Origin: JBGQMW01 sp963769845
GTDB lineage: Archaea; Thermoproteota; Bathyarchaeia; Bathyarchaeales; Bathycorpusculaceae
DNA: 11,662 bases
NCBI GenBank assembly: GCA_963769845.1
Contig: CAVYNL010000006.1
Location: 1-11,662 of the forward strand
Reading direction: 5' to 3'
Shown: piece by piece, positions 1 to 6,540 of the stretch
How the letters are laid out: each line of letters opens with the position of its first letter
Position numbering within the stretch: position 1 is the first letter of the stretch
Notes under the pieces: generated by a model
The model's input: only the letters and a program-made list of their open reading frames with translations
Told to the model about the DNA's origin: nothing
Databases searched by the model: none
Translations under genes and position numbers: made by a program

Positions 1-123
1 TTTTGGTTTGTACTTCAGGTCCACGAAATCGACGTACTTCAAACAGCATGCCTCTGAACCGTTGTCTCGCGGAAGTTGCTTAAAATCTTTGACCGTACGT
101 AAGTCATCTTGTCCGACTTTCAT
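1..123 (-). CDS. rbcL: Probable form III RuBisCO large subunit, N-terminal fragment (runs off left edge)
   Basis: An open frame of 41 codons runs on the minus strand from an ATG at 121-123 to the window edge without a stop. Residues 28-41 read LKYVDFVDLKYKPK. This matches the first strand of archaeal RuBisCO large chains, which typically begin with a Y(V/L)DFVDLxYxP segment. The first 27 residues are a short polar lead, plausible for archaeal forms. RuBisCO would carboxylate ribulose-1,5-bisphosphate to 3-phosphoglycerate. In archaea of this type it is the last step of the AMP pathway, after AMP phosphorylase and ribose-1,5-bisphosphate isomerase. The neighbouring divergent gene is AMP phosphorylase, which strongly supports the call. 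The catalytic lysines lie outside the window, so a RuBisCO-like protein or another form cannot be excluded. Confidence 0.7.
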   Translation of the reverse strand, partial: MKVGQDDLRTVKDFKQLPRDNGSEACCLKYVDFVDLKYKPK

Positions 124-239
124 TTGTGCAGATTCTTCATGTTGAGCCTTCTGCAGCCTTTTTGGCGCCGTGACAGTAGTCTATTGTGCTTTCAAAGCTT
201 TAATTGTGGGCAGTCAGTTATTGTTGGAACGTGGACTTA
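124..239. promoter_or_regulatory. Divergent intergenic region between RuBisCO and AMP phosphorylase
   Basis: These 116 bases separate two head-to-head genes and must hold both promoters. A TATA-like CTTTAATT stretch lies at about 198-205, roughly 35-40 bases before the ATG at 240. That spacing suits a short-leader archaeal transcript. I saw no clear TATA box for the leftward gene and no strong Shine-Dalgarno before 240. Shared control of the two pathway genes is an inference from the arrangement. Confidence 0.4.
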
Positions 240-1784
240 ATGAAGTTAAGAGTCAGGCTTTTGAGCATTCAGGCGGGGGGTAGGAACATTGCCATCTTGG
301 GCGAGAATACTGCAAGTCTGTTAGGGGTCCATTCTTCCGATAGGCTGCAGATCGTCCACAATGACAAGTGCGTTGTGGCTATAGTCAACATTTCGGCTAG
401 TTTTCCGCGGGATTACTTGGGCGTCTACGATGAAGTTTCCAAGAAGCTAGGCGTAGGGACCGATGATGAGGTTGAGGTGCAGTTTGCGGAGTCGCCCGAG
501 TCACTTCATTATGTTCAGGCAAAAATCCGGAATGAGAGGCTGCGGAAAAGCGAGATAGACTTAATAATCAGAGATGTTGTCGAGAGGCACCTGAGCGACA
601 TTGAGCTTGCGGCTTTTTTGACGGCGCTTCAGATCCATGGTCTGAGCATGGATGAGATCGAGGCGTTGTCAAGTGCCATGGCGGAAACGGGTTCCAGTCT
701 GGCTCTGGACAAGAAGCCTATCTTGGACAAGCATAGCATCGGAGGAATTCCTGGAGACAAAACCTCTATTCTTGTGGTGCCCATTATTGCCGCGGCAGGT
801 TTCACTATCCCCAAAACCTCTTCCAGAGCGGTTACCTCGCCCGCAGGAACAGCCGACCGCGTTGAAACACTGTGCCCGGTAAGCCTGTCCGTTGAGGAGA
901 TAAAGAAAGTTGTGGACAAGACGAACGGTTGCATGGTTTGGGGAGGCGCTCTCGAGCTTGCCCCAGCTGACGACATTTTCATTCAGATTGAGTATCCTCT
1001 AGCCATAGACCCGATGTTGCTGCCGTCGATCATGAGCAAGAAGAAGGCCATTGGAGCGACGCATGTCGTGGTGGACATACCCACTGGCCGAGGGGCGAAG
1101 ATCAAGACGAACGGCGAGGCGGATGACCTTGCTGACGATTTCATAGAGTTGGGCCAGCGTTTGGGAATCAGGGTTGAGTGCGGTGTGACGTTTGGGGAGC
1201 AGCCATTGGGACACGCGATCGGTCCAGCTCTGGAAGCGAGAGAAGCCTTGTCGACTATGATGGGAAACGGCCCGGCTGATTTGCGAGAGAAAGCAACAAG
1301 CCTTGCAGGCATACTGCTCGAAATGGTGGGAGTCAAGGATGGAAAGCACAAGGCGGAGGAGCTTCTTAAGTCGGGCAAAGCAGAGCAGAAGCTCAGGGAG
1401 ATCATAGGTGCGCAGGGCGGTGACCCACAGGTTAGGCCGGCAGATGTCCGAGTTGGAGAAAAGAAGGAGGCTGTGGCCACGGATTTGGATGGCGAAGTCT
1501 TGTGGGTGAACAATGAGGACTTTGCCAAGATTGCGAAAGAAGCTGGCGCTCCGAAAGAGAAAGGAGCAGGTGTCATGCTGCGGGCCAAGCTCGGGGATCG
1601 CGTCAAGAAGGGAGATTTGCTTTTTGACGTGTATGCTGAAAGAGACACGAGACTGGAGTCAGCATTGAAGCTGGCTGCCAGTCTTCAGCCGATAGGCCTC
1701 AGCAGACGACCGGAAGACAGAATGCTTGTGAGCCGTATTCCAGCGCCAGTGGTACATCGTAAGGCTTTCACGTTGGAAAGATAG
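240..1784 (+). CDS. deoA: AMP phosphorylase (archaeal thymidine phosphorylase family)
   Basis: The 514-aa product matches archaeal AMP phosphorylases (about 500 aa). These phosphorolyse AMP, and CMP/UMP in some species, to the base and ribose-1,5-bisphosphate. An N-terminal extension of about 85 residues precedes the pyrimidine-nucleoside phosphorylase core, which is characteristic of the archaeal enzyme and absent from bacterial thymidine phosphorylase. The glycine-rich phosphate-binding segment KHSIGGIPGDKT is at residues 164-175. The family signature SSRAVTSPAGTADRVE is at about 194-209. A C-terminal biotinyl-like alpha/beta domain includes GDRVKKGDLLFDVYAE. I chose ATG 240 (MKLRVRLLSIQAGGRNIAIL) because it begins the conserved first strand; a TTG at 204 would add 12 unlike residues. 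The frame is intact throughout. With the divergent RuBisCO it suggests a route from nucleotides to 3-phosphoglycerate; the connecting isomerase is not in the window. Confidence 0.95.
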   Translation: MKLRVRLLSIQAGGRNIAILGENTASLLGVHSSDRLQIVHNDKCVVAIVNISASFPRDYLGVYDEVSKKLGVGTDDEVEVQFAESPESLHYVQAKIRNERLRKSEIDLIIRDVVERHLSDIELAAFLTALQIHGLSMDEIEALSSAMAETGSSLALDKKPILDKHSIGGIPGDKTSILVVPIIAAAGFTIPKTSSRAVTSPAGTADRVETLCPVSLSVEEIKKVVDKTNGCMVWGGALELAPADDIFIQIEYPLAIDPMLLPSIMSKKKAIGATHVVVDIPTGRGAKIKTNGEADDLADDFIELGQRLGIRVECGVTFGEQPLGHAIGPALEAREALSTMMGNGPADLREKATSLAGILLEMVGVKDGKHKAEELLKSGKAEQKLREIIGAQGGDPQVRPADVRVGEKKEAVATDLDGEVLWVNNEDFAKIAKEAGAPKEKGAGVMLRAKLGDRVKKGDLLFDVYAERDTRLESALKLAASLQPIGLSRRPEDRMLVSRIPAPVVHRKAFTLER

Positions 1785-1885
1785 TCTTGGGAGCATGCTT
1801 ATATCAACGAAAGGCGATCTGTCCTGTGAACGGTCGTTGTTCTCCAGAGAAATGATTTCGCAGGCGTGAGTTGGTTGGTGGTAGG

Positions 1886-2044
1886 GTGAAGGCCAAAGTC
1901 GAGTTTTCAGATGAGGAGCTTGCTCAGATTGCAGAGCTTGTGTCGGAGTATTTCGACGTTTATGGTTATGACCCTGAATCGCCTTCTGACAAGCTTTTGC
2001 AAGGCATCTATAAGAAGATCAAGGGCGAAGAATGGATCAAATAG
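1886..2044 (+). CDS. Small acidic protein of unknown function (52 aa)
   Basis: A GTG at 1886 opens a 52-aa frame ending at TAG 2042-2044. It is preceded by a purine-rich GGTGGTAGG stretch (1877-1885) that could serve as a ribosome-binding site. The protein begins VKAKVEFSDEELAQIAELV and continues through a Tyr/Asp-rich middle (EYFDVYGYDP) to a basic Lys-rich end (YKKIKGEEWIK). It is soluble-looking, probably mostly helical, with no transmembrane segment and no metal-binding cysteines. It lies between AMP phosphorylase and rps12. Archaeal str-type operons often have nusA or L30e upstream of rps12, and this is neither. I do not recognise the family. Codon use (GAG, CTT, AAG) resembles its neighbours and the internal pattern is protein-like, so I believe it is a real gene, but it is short. 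Confidence 0.55.
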   Translation: MKAKVEFSDEELAQIAELVSEYFDVYGYDPESPSDKLLQGIYKKIKGEEWIK

Positions 2045-2113
2045 CATCTGGAATGCTGCCATCACGCCACGTTCTGAATGTAAGGGATGTTGTCTTCGAA
2101 CATGGTAGCTCAG

Positions 2114-2121
2114 TTTAAATA
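2114..2121 (+). promoter_or_regulatory. Candidate TATA box of the rps12-rps7 operon
   Basis: TTTAAATA at 2114-2121 is a near-ideal archaeal TATA element. It lies about 40 bases before the rps12 ATG. Transcription would start near 2140-2147, leaving a leader of about 14-20 bases. It falls just after the upstream 52-aa gene, so the ribosomal pair probably has its own promoter. Confidence 0.55.
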
Positions 2122-2144
2122 TCTGAATTGTGATTAGACGTAGC

Positions 2145-2150
2145 GAGAGG
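2145..2150 (+). promoter_or_regulatory. Ribosome-binding site of rps12
   Basis: GAGAGG lies 10 bases before the ATG at 2161, within reach of the archaeal 16S anti-Shine-Dalgarno tail. Confidence 0.5.
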
Positions 2151-2160
2151 ATAATACTCC

Positions 2161-2601
2161 ATGGGTTCCAAGTCTCCGAGGGGCGAGTTTGCCGCCAGAG
2201 CGTTGGTTGATAAACGGAAGAAGTTCCGTTGGAGTAATAGGTATTATAATCGGCGGATGTTGAGGCTTGATGTTAAGGCTGACCCTCTTCAGGGTTCGCC
2301 CATGGGTCGTGGTATTGTTCTTGAGAAGGTTGGTGTGGAGAGTAAGCAGCCTAACAGTGCTATTAGGAAGTGTGTTAGGACTCAGTTGATTAAGAATGGT
2401 AGGTTGATTACGGCGTTTTTGCCCGGTGACGGTGCGTTGAACGTTGTGGATGAGCATGATGAGGTTTTGGTGGAGGGCATCGGCGGTTCGCGTGGCAGGA
2501 GCATGGGTGATATTCCGGGTGTGCGTTGGAAGGTTATCACGGTTAACGGTGTGTCGTTGAACGAGCTTGTTTATGGTAGGAAGCAGAAGCCAGCACGGTG
2601 A
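2161..2601 (+). CDS. rps12: 30S ribosomal protein uS12
   Basis: The 146-aa product is full-length archaeal uS12, a decoding-centre protein of the small subunit that contacts the A-site codon-anticodon helix. The universally conserved loop is present as GVESKQPNSAIRKCVRTQL at about residues 58-76, followed by the FLPGDGALN segment around 89-97. The N-terminus (MGSKSPRGEFAARALVDKRK) is the archaeal/eukaryal type. The start is ATG 2161 behind GAGAGG. The stop TGA 2599-2601 sits inside the rps7 ribosome-binding site, so the two are probably translationally coupled. Codons are rich in G and T (GGT, GTT, TTG, AGG), unlike the A/C-rich genes further right. No NusA or L30e gene is adjacent on the left. 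Confidence 0.97.
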   Translation: MGSKSPRGEFAARALVDKRKKFRWSNRYYNRRMLRLDVKADPLQGSPMGRGIVLEKVGVESKQPNSAIRKCVRTQLIKNGRLITAFLPGDGALNVVDEHDEVLVEGIGGSRGRSMGDIPGVRWKVITVNGVSLNELVYGRKQKPAR

Positions 2602-2602
2602 G
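2597..2602 (+). promoter_or_regulatory. Ribosome-binding site of rps7, overlapping the rps12 stop
   Basis: GGTGAG at 2597-2602 contains the rps12 TGA and ends 3 bases before a TTG at 2606. It is a good match to the archaeal consensus and favours the TTG at 2606 over the in-frame ATG at 2573, which would overlap rps12 by 29 bases. Confidence 0.6.
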
Positions 2603-2605
2603 AGT

Positions 2606-3190
2606 TTGAGTCAGAAGCAAGAGAAGGCCGAGATTAAGCTTTTTGGGAAATGGAGTTTCAAGGACGTTGAAGTGAAGGATTTAGGCTTGCAGCGTTACAT
2701 ATCTCTCAAGCCCGTTGTGGTCCCGCACAGCATGGGAAAGCATGAGCACAAGCGGTTTCGCAAGGCGAACGTGAGCATCGTGGAGCGTTTGGCGAACAAC
2801 ATGATGCGGCCTGGGAAGAACGCGGGTAAGAAGGCTAAGGTTATGAACATGGTTAAGCAGGCTTTTGAGCTTGTTAACCTGCGAACTGGCAGGAACCCGA
2901 TTGAGGTGCTCACGAAGGCGGTGGAGAACTCGGCGCCGTGCGAGGACACCACGCGGATCAGCATGGGAGGCATAGTTTACCACTTGTCCGTAGACGTTTC
3001 TCCGCAGAGAAGGATCGACCTGGCGCTGAGGAACATTAGTGATGGTGCGAGGCAAGCGGCCGTGAACAACCCGCGGTCTGTTGAAGAATGCTTGGCCGAA
3101 GAGCTGATCATGGCGGGCAACAAGGACATGAAAAGCTTCGCCGTGGCAAAACGCCACGAGATAGAAAGAGTCGCCCAAGCATCAAGATAG
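2606..3190 (+). CDS. rps7: 30S ribosomal protein uS7
   Basis: The 194-aa product is archaeal uS7, a primary 16S rRNA binder that nucleates assembly of the small-subunit head and lines the E site. Recognisable pieces are the archaeal N-terminus (KLFGKWSFKDVEVKDLGLQR), the segment VERLANNMMRPGKNAGKKAK, the central NPIEVLTKAVENSAPCEDT and the C-terminal NNPRSVEECLAEELIMAGN. I chose TTG 2606 because a good Shine-Dalgarno sits just before it and the resulting length is typical. It follows rps12 with a 4-base gap. In many archaea elongation factor EF-1A follows rps7, but here a 400-base gap and then elp3 follow, so the classic str operon is interrupted. Confidence 0.95.
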   Translation: MSQKQEKAEIKLFGKWSFKDVEVKDLGLQRYISLKPVVVPHSMGKHEHKRFRKANVSIVERLANNMMRPGKNAGKKAKVMNMVKQAFELVNLRTGRNPIEVLTKAVENSAPCEDTTRISMGGIVYHLSVDVSPQRRIDLALRNISDGARQAAVNNPRSVEECLAEELIMAGNKDMKSFAVAKRHEIERVAQASR

Positions 3191-3270
3191 AAACGCCTTC
3201 GGTACGCAACGAATGCCGATGTTTTCGTGTCTAGCGTCGAAACAGCTGCGCCCATGGGCTACCATTGCCA

Positions 3271-3411
3271 TTATGAACTCCTGCCTGTGCTCTCTATTCT
3301 CCGGAGAAAAAGAATTCTCAATCTCCGGACAATTCCTGCGATGTTGGTTTTCAGCTGGGTAAGGGTCTCAACCAACGCCTCAAAATTTTTCTTTTCACCT
3401 GTCAGTCCCAT
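3271..3411 (-). CDS. Possible small protein (46 aa), unrecognised
   Basis: On the minus strand an ATG at 3409-3411 opens 46 codons ending in TAA at 3271-3273. The product starts MGLTGEKKNFEALVETLTQL, continues as an amphipathic, basic stretch (IVRRLRILFLRR) and looks helical. The same frame is open 21 codons upstream of the ATG. A second minus-strand frame ending near 3466 carries a protein-like segment (KVQLQLQFDWSAENF) that would join it if one T were missing from the T5 run at about 3456-3460. That would give a protein of about 84 aa starting at 3524. Residues 9-23 (NFEALVETLTQLKTN) resemble an upstream in-frame segment (FFELSIETPAPTQKDN), so part may be duplicated. I do not recognise it. 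It may be a decayed or spurious ORF. Confidence 0.28.
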   Translation of the reverse strand: MGLTGEKKNFEALVETLTQLKTNIAGIVRRLRILFLRRIESTGRSS

Positions 3412-3544
3412 GTTGTCTTTTTGCGTTGGAGCAGGGGTCTCAATTGACAACTCGAAAAATTCTCTGCTGACCAGTCAAACTGAAGCTGCAGTTGAACTTT
3501 ACTGATTGGGTAGCACGCGCTCATCGTTCGGGAAGTTCTAGCGA

Positions 3545-3554
3545 GGTTTATTTG
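3545..3554 (+). promoter_or_regulatory. Candidate TATA box of the elp3-gatD-gatE operon
   Basis: GGTTTATTTG at 3545-3554, preceded by GCGA, resembles a BRE/TATA pair. It lies about 40 bases before the TTG at 3591, so the leader would be short. The match is moderate. Confidence 0.35.
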
Positions 3555-3590
3555 TCTGCGGTAGTCTAGTCTACAAAGGTTGCTGTCAGG

Positions 3591-5187
3591 TTGCATGTCC
3601 GTCTTGCGTTGAAGGAAATCATAGATTCGTTGATGAGGATTCCTTGTCCAAGTCATGTCGATGTTAATCACGTTAAGATGATTGTCGCGGCGAAGTATCG
3701 GTTGAATAAGGTACCGTCGAATTCTGAGATCATTCGTTTGCTTGATGCTGAAGAAAAGGGAAAGTTGTTGCCGCTTCTGAAGAGGAAGATTACTCGTTCG
3801 CTTTCCGGCGTGACTGTCGTTGCGGCTATGACTAAGCCTTATCCGTGTCCGCAGCCTGAACCTTGCGCTTATTGTCCAGGTGGACCGAGCGTCGGGGCGC
3901 CGCAAAGCTATACGGGTTATGAGCCTGCCGCCATGCGGGGACTCCAGAACAATTTCAACCCATACAAGCAGGTTGCCAGTCGAATTCAGCAGTTGCAGGC
4001 AATAGGGCACAGCGTCGACAAGATTGAACTGATAATAATGGGTGGAACGTTCCCCGCGACTCCTCTGAAATACCAGAGATGGTTCGTGAAACGCTGCCTC
4101 GATGCTGTAACCGACAAGAAATCTGCAAGTCTGGCAGAGGCCAAGAAGAACGCCGAAACGAGCAAGACACGCAACGTGGGCATAACCGTCGAAACCAGGC
4201 CTGACTGGGCCAAAGAAAAGCACGTCAACCGAATGCTTGACATGGGCGTCACCCGCGTCGAGATGGGCGTCCAAAACCCCGATGATGCAATCTACAGGCT
4301 AGTGGGAAGAAAACACACGGTACAAGACGTGACAGAAGCCACGCGCATCATGAAAGACGCAGGTCTCAAAATCGTGTACCACATGATGCCTGGACTTCCA
4401 GGTTCAAACCCGCAGAAAGACCTTGAAGCTTTCAAGACGGTGTTCTCAGACCCCATGTTCAAGCCGGACATGATCAAGATCTACCCGTGTCTGGTCCTCA
4501 AGAACACGAAGATCTACAAAACGTACGCGAAAGGCAAGTACAAACCGTACAGCACCGAAGAGGCAGCAGACCTCATCGGTTGAAGTCAAGAAGGTTATCC
4601 CGAGTTGGGTACGCATCATGCGCATCCAGCGCGATATTCCGGCCCCGCTGATCGTTGCAGGTGTCAAGCACAGCAACCTGCGCCAGCTGGTGCAACAGAA
4701 ACTCGAAGCACAAAACATGCACTGCAGATGCATACGCTGCCGAGAAGTAGGACACAGAATGCAAACTGCCAACCTGAGACCAGACCCTGATAAAGTGAAG
4801 ACACTGACCACGAGCTACTCTGCCTCCGAAGGCACAGAGGTCTTCATTTCGGCAGAGGAGCCCGAGAACGACGTTTTGATAGGCTATCTGAGGCTAAGGA
4901 TACCGTCAGAAAAAGCCAGCAGACCTGAAATCAAAGCTGCGCCATGCTCGGTAGTACGCGAACTACATGTTTACGGTTCACTCGTTCCCGTTGGCATGCA
5001 TATGTCCAAAGCGTGGCAACACAAGGGCTACGGAGAAGCACTGCTGGTCGAGGCTGAGCGCATAACACACGAAGGCTATAACTTAAAAAAGATACTAGTG
5101 ATAAGTGCTCTCGGCACCAAACAGTACTACAAGCGGTTCGGCTACGATTATGACGGAGTCTACATGTCAAAAACACTGGAGAATTGA
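3591..5187 (+). CDS. elp3: Archaeal Elp3: radical SAM/acetyltransferase tRNA uridine-34 modification enzyme, with a +1 frame break
   Basis: Repaired by dropping one base near 4578-4581, this encodes 531 aa, the usual size for archaeal Elp3. Elp3 builds the carboxymethyl group on wobble U34 of tRNAs. Residues 1-330 (3591-4580) hold the radical SAM part, with the iron-sulfur cysteines in PCPQPEPCAYCPGG (C-x5-C-x2-C), then IIMGGTFPATP, TVETRPDWAKEKHV and YHMMPGLPGSNPQKDL. The second part (4582-5187) opens EVKKVIPSWVRIMRIQRDIP, has the Cys-rich CRCIRCREVGHR, and ends in a GNAT domain with the acetyl-CoA loop QHKGYGEALL and YYKRFGYDYDGVYMSKTLEN. The first frame ends at TGA 4581-4583 directly after DLIG. 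Removing one G of the GG pair gives LIVEVKK, the expected family sequence. The start TTG 3591 is the only reasonable one after TAG 3567. gatD follows after 3 bases. Confidence 0.93.
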
Positions 5188-5190
5188 AAG

Positions 5191-6528
5191 ATGAGCGAGA
5201 AAATGTCATCAGGCTACAAGGGTCATGCTCTAAAAACCATAGAAAACGTCGGCGCAGAAATCGGAGACATGCTACGCGTAACCAAAGGCAATGAGATTCT
5301 TGAAGGAATCCTGATTCCCAGGTCAGAATACGGAGACGAGAACCACATAGTCATCAAACTGAAAAATGGATACAACATCGGCGTACGACTGACGGCGGGC
5401 GTTAAAGTTGAGAGAATCGGCAAGGGCACGACGCCGACCTTTTCAGCGCCACCTCTGCCAAGTCAAAACCCAACATTGCCCAAGGTTGCCATCATAAGCA
5501 CGGGCGGAACGATAGCCAGCAGGGTAGACTATCGAACAGGAGGCGTACGGCCTGCCTTGTCAGCAAGTGACCTCTACAGCGTTGTCCCAGAACTGGCGGA
5601 CATAGCACGCATAGATGCACACATACTCTTCAGCCTCTTCAGTGAGAATCTGACAGGAAAACACTGGACAGAAATCGCAAAGACAGTGGCCGAGCACATT
5701 GCTGTCGGGGCGGATGGCGTAGTCATCGCCCACGGGACGGACACGATGGGATATACAGCAGCAGCCCTTAGCTTTGCACTTCAAAACTTGCCCGTGCCAG
5801 TTATACTCGTCGGGTCGCAGCGCTCAGCAGACAGACCAAGCTCGGACGCGGCCTCAAACCTCATAGGCGCAGTGACAGCGGCAGCAAAAGCACCATTTGC
5901 GGAAGTAGCGATAGCCATGCATGAAACACCCTCTGACAAAGCAATAGCAATTCATAGAGGCACGAAAACCCGCAAGTGTCACACAAGCAGAAGAGACGCG
6001 TTCAAATCCGTCAACACAACCCCAATAGCAGAGATTGAAGAACGAAAGCTGACGATGCTAACTGAGGAATACAAGAAAAGAGACCCTGACAACAGACTTG
6101 TCCTCAAACCTGAATTCAACGAGAAAGTCGCGCTAATAAAGTTCTATCCAGGCATGACCCACGAGGTCATAGACTGGCACGTCAAGAACGGTTACAGAGG
6201 CATCATACTTGAGGGCACAGGCCTAGGACACGTGAGCAGCCGTTGCCATGAAGCACTGGGAAACGCCGTGAAAGACGACGTCGTTGTTGCCATGACCTCC
6301 CAATGCATATGGGGACGCGTAAACATGAACGTGTACTATGCAGGTCGCGACCTGCAAGCTCTAGGAGTAATACCCTTGGAGGATATGCTGGCAGAAACTG
6401 CCCTCGTCAAACTCATGTGGGTTCTCGGTCAGACTGCAGACCCTGAAGAAGTGAAGAAGCTTCTGAAAACAAACCTCGCAGGAGAACTGTCGCCCAGAAC
6501 CCTTCCAGAAGAAGAATACAAGGGATGA
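5191..6528 (+). CDS. gatD: Glu-tRNA(Gln) amidotransferase subunit D
   Basis: The 445-aa product is GatD, the asparaginase-like subunit that hydrolyses glutamine or asparagine to supply ammonia to GatE for making Gln-tRNA(Gln) in archaea. Residues 1-80 form the small beta-barrel N-terminal domain seen in GatD but not in free L-asparaginase. The first catalytic threonine is in STGGTIASRVDYRTGG (103-118), and the second Thr-Asp pair is in AHGTDTMGYTAAAL (180-193). The conserved GSQRSADRPSSDAASNL follows. The tail has the MTSQCIWGRVNMNVYYAGRD signature. The ATG at 5191 lies 3 bases past the elp3 stop, with GAAAG directly before it. gatE follows 12 bases downstream. The frame is intact. Confidence 0.96.
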   Translation: MSEKMSSGYKGHALKTIENVGAEIGDMLRVTKGNEILEGILIPRSEYGDENHIVIKLKNGYNIGVRLTAGVKVERIGKGTTPTFSAPPLPSQNPTLPKVAIISTGGTIASRVDYRTGGVRPALSASDLYSVVPELADIARIDAHILFSLFSENLTGKHWTEIAKTVAEHIAVGADGVVIAHGTDTMGYTAAALSFALQNLPVPVILVGSQRSADRPSSDAASNLIGAVTAAAKAPFAEVAIAMHETPSDKAIAIHRGTKTRKCHTSRRDAFKSVNTTPIAEIEERKLTMLTEEYKKRDPDNRLVLKPEFNEKVALIKFYPGMTHEVIDWHVKNGYRGIILEGTGLGHVSSRCHEALGNAVKDDVVVAMTSQCIWGRVNMNVYYAGRDLQALGVIPLEDMLAETALVKLMWVLGQTADPEEVKKLLKTNLAGELSPRTLPEEEYKG

Positions 6529-6532
6529 GAGG
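6527..6532 (+). promoter_or_regulatory. Ribosome-binding site supporting the gatE TTG start
   Basis: GAGAGG at 6527-6532, overlapping the gatD stop, lies 8 bases before TTG 6541. It makes that TTG the best start for gatE and suggests coupling to gatD. Confidence 0.55.
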
Positions 6533-6540
6533 AACAAGCC

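Larger units (their letters stand above)
3191..3590. other. 400-base intergenic region between rps7 and elp3
   Basis: There is no convincing gene on the plus strand. The region holds a possible minus-strand small ORF (3271-3411), a 12-bp perfect palindrome TTCTCCGGAGAA at 3297-3308 whose core TCTCCGGA recurs at 3322-3329, and a pyrimidine-rich ATTTTTCTTTTC at 3385-3396 that could act as an archaeal T-tract terminator for rps7. It also carries an imperfect direct repeat (about 3361-3387 and 3433-3461) sharing GGGTCTCAA and a downstream CTC/A-rich stretch. Near the right end, GGTTTATTTG (3545-3554) is a possible TATA element for elp3. Confidence 0.4.

Noticed and set aside
204..239. TTG at 204 as the AMP phosphorylase start
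   Set aside because: It adds 12 residues (MWAVSYCWNVDL) unlike the family. ATG 240 begins the conserved N-terminal strand and gives the expected length.
983..1648. 221-codon minus-strand frame over AMP phosphorylase
   Set aside because: It is antisense to a well-supported gene, with a Ser/Pro/Ala-rich composition typical of reverse frames.
1805..1839. Inverted repeat CAACGA ... TCGTTG downstream of AMP phosphorylase as a terminator
   Set aside because: There are only six pairs with a 23-base loop and no following T tract, so it is within chance.
2032..2118. 28-codon ORF overlapping the end of the 52-aa gene
   Set aside because: It is very short, has no ribosome-binding site and runs into the rps12 TATA box.
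3402..4274. 290-codon open frame on the minus strand over elp3
   Set aside because: It lies antisense to a clearly conserved Elp3 and its product is rich in Arg/His/Leu with no domain pattern. It is a shadow frame. Only its last part, beyond elp3, was considered for the small ORF at 3271-3411.
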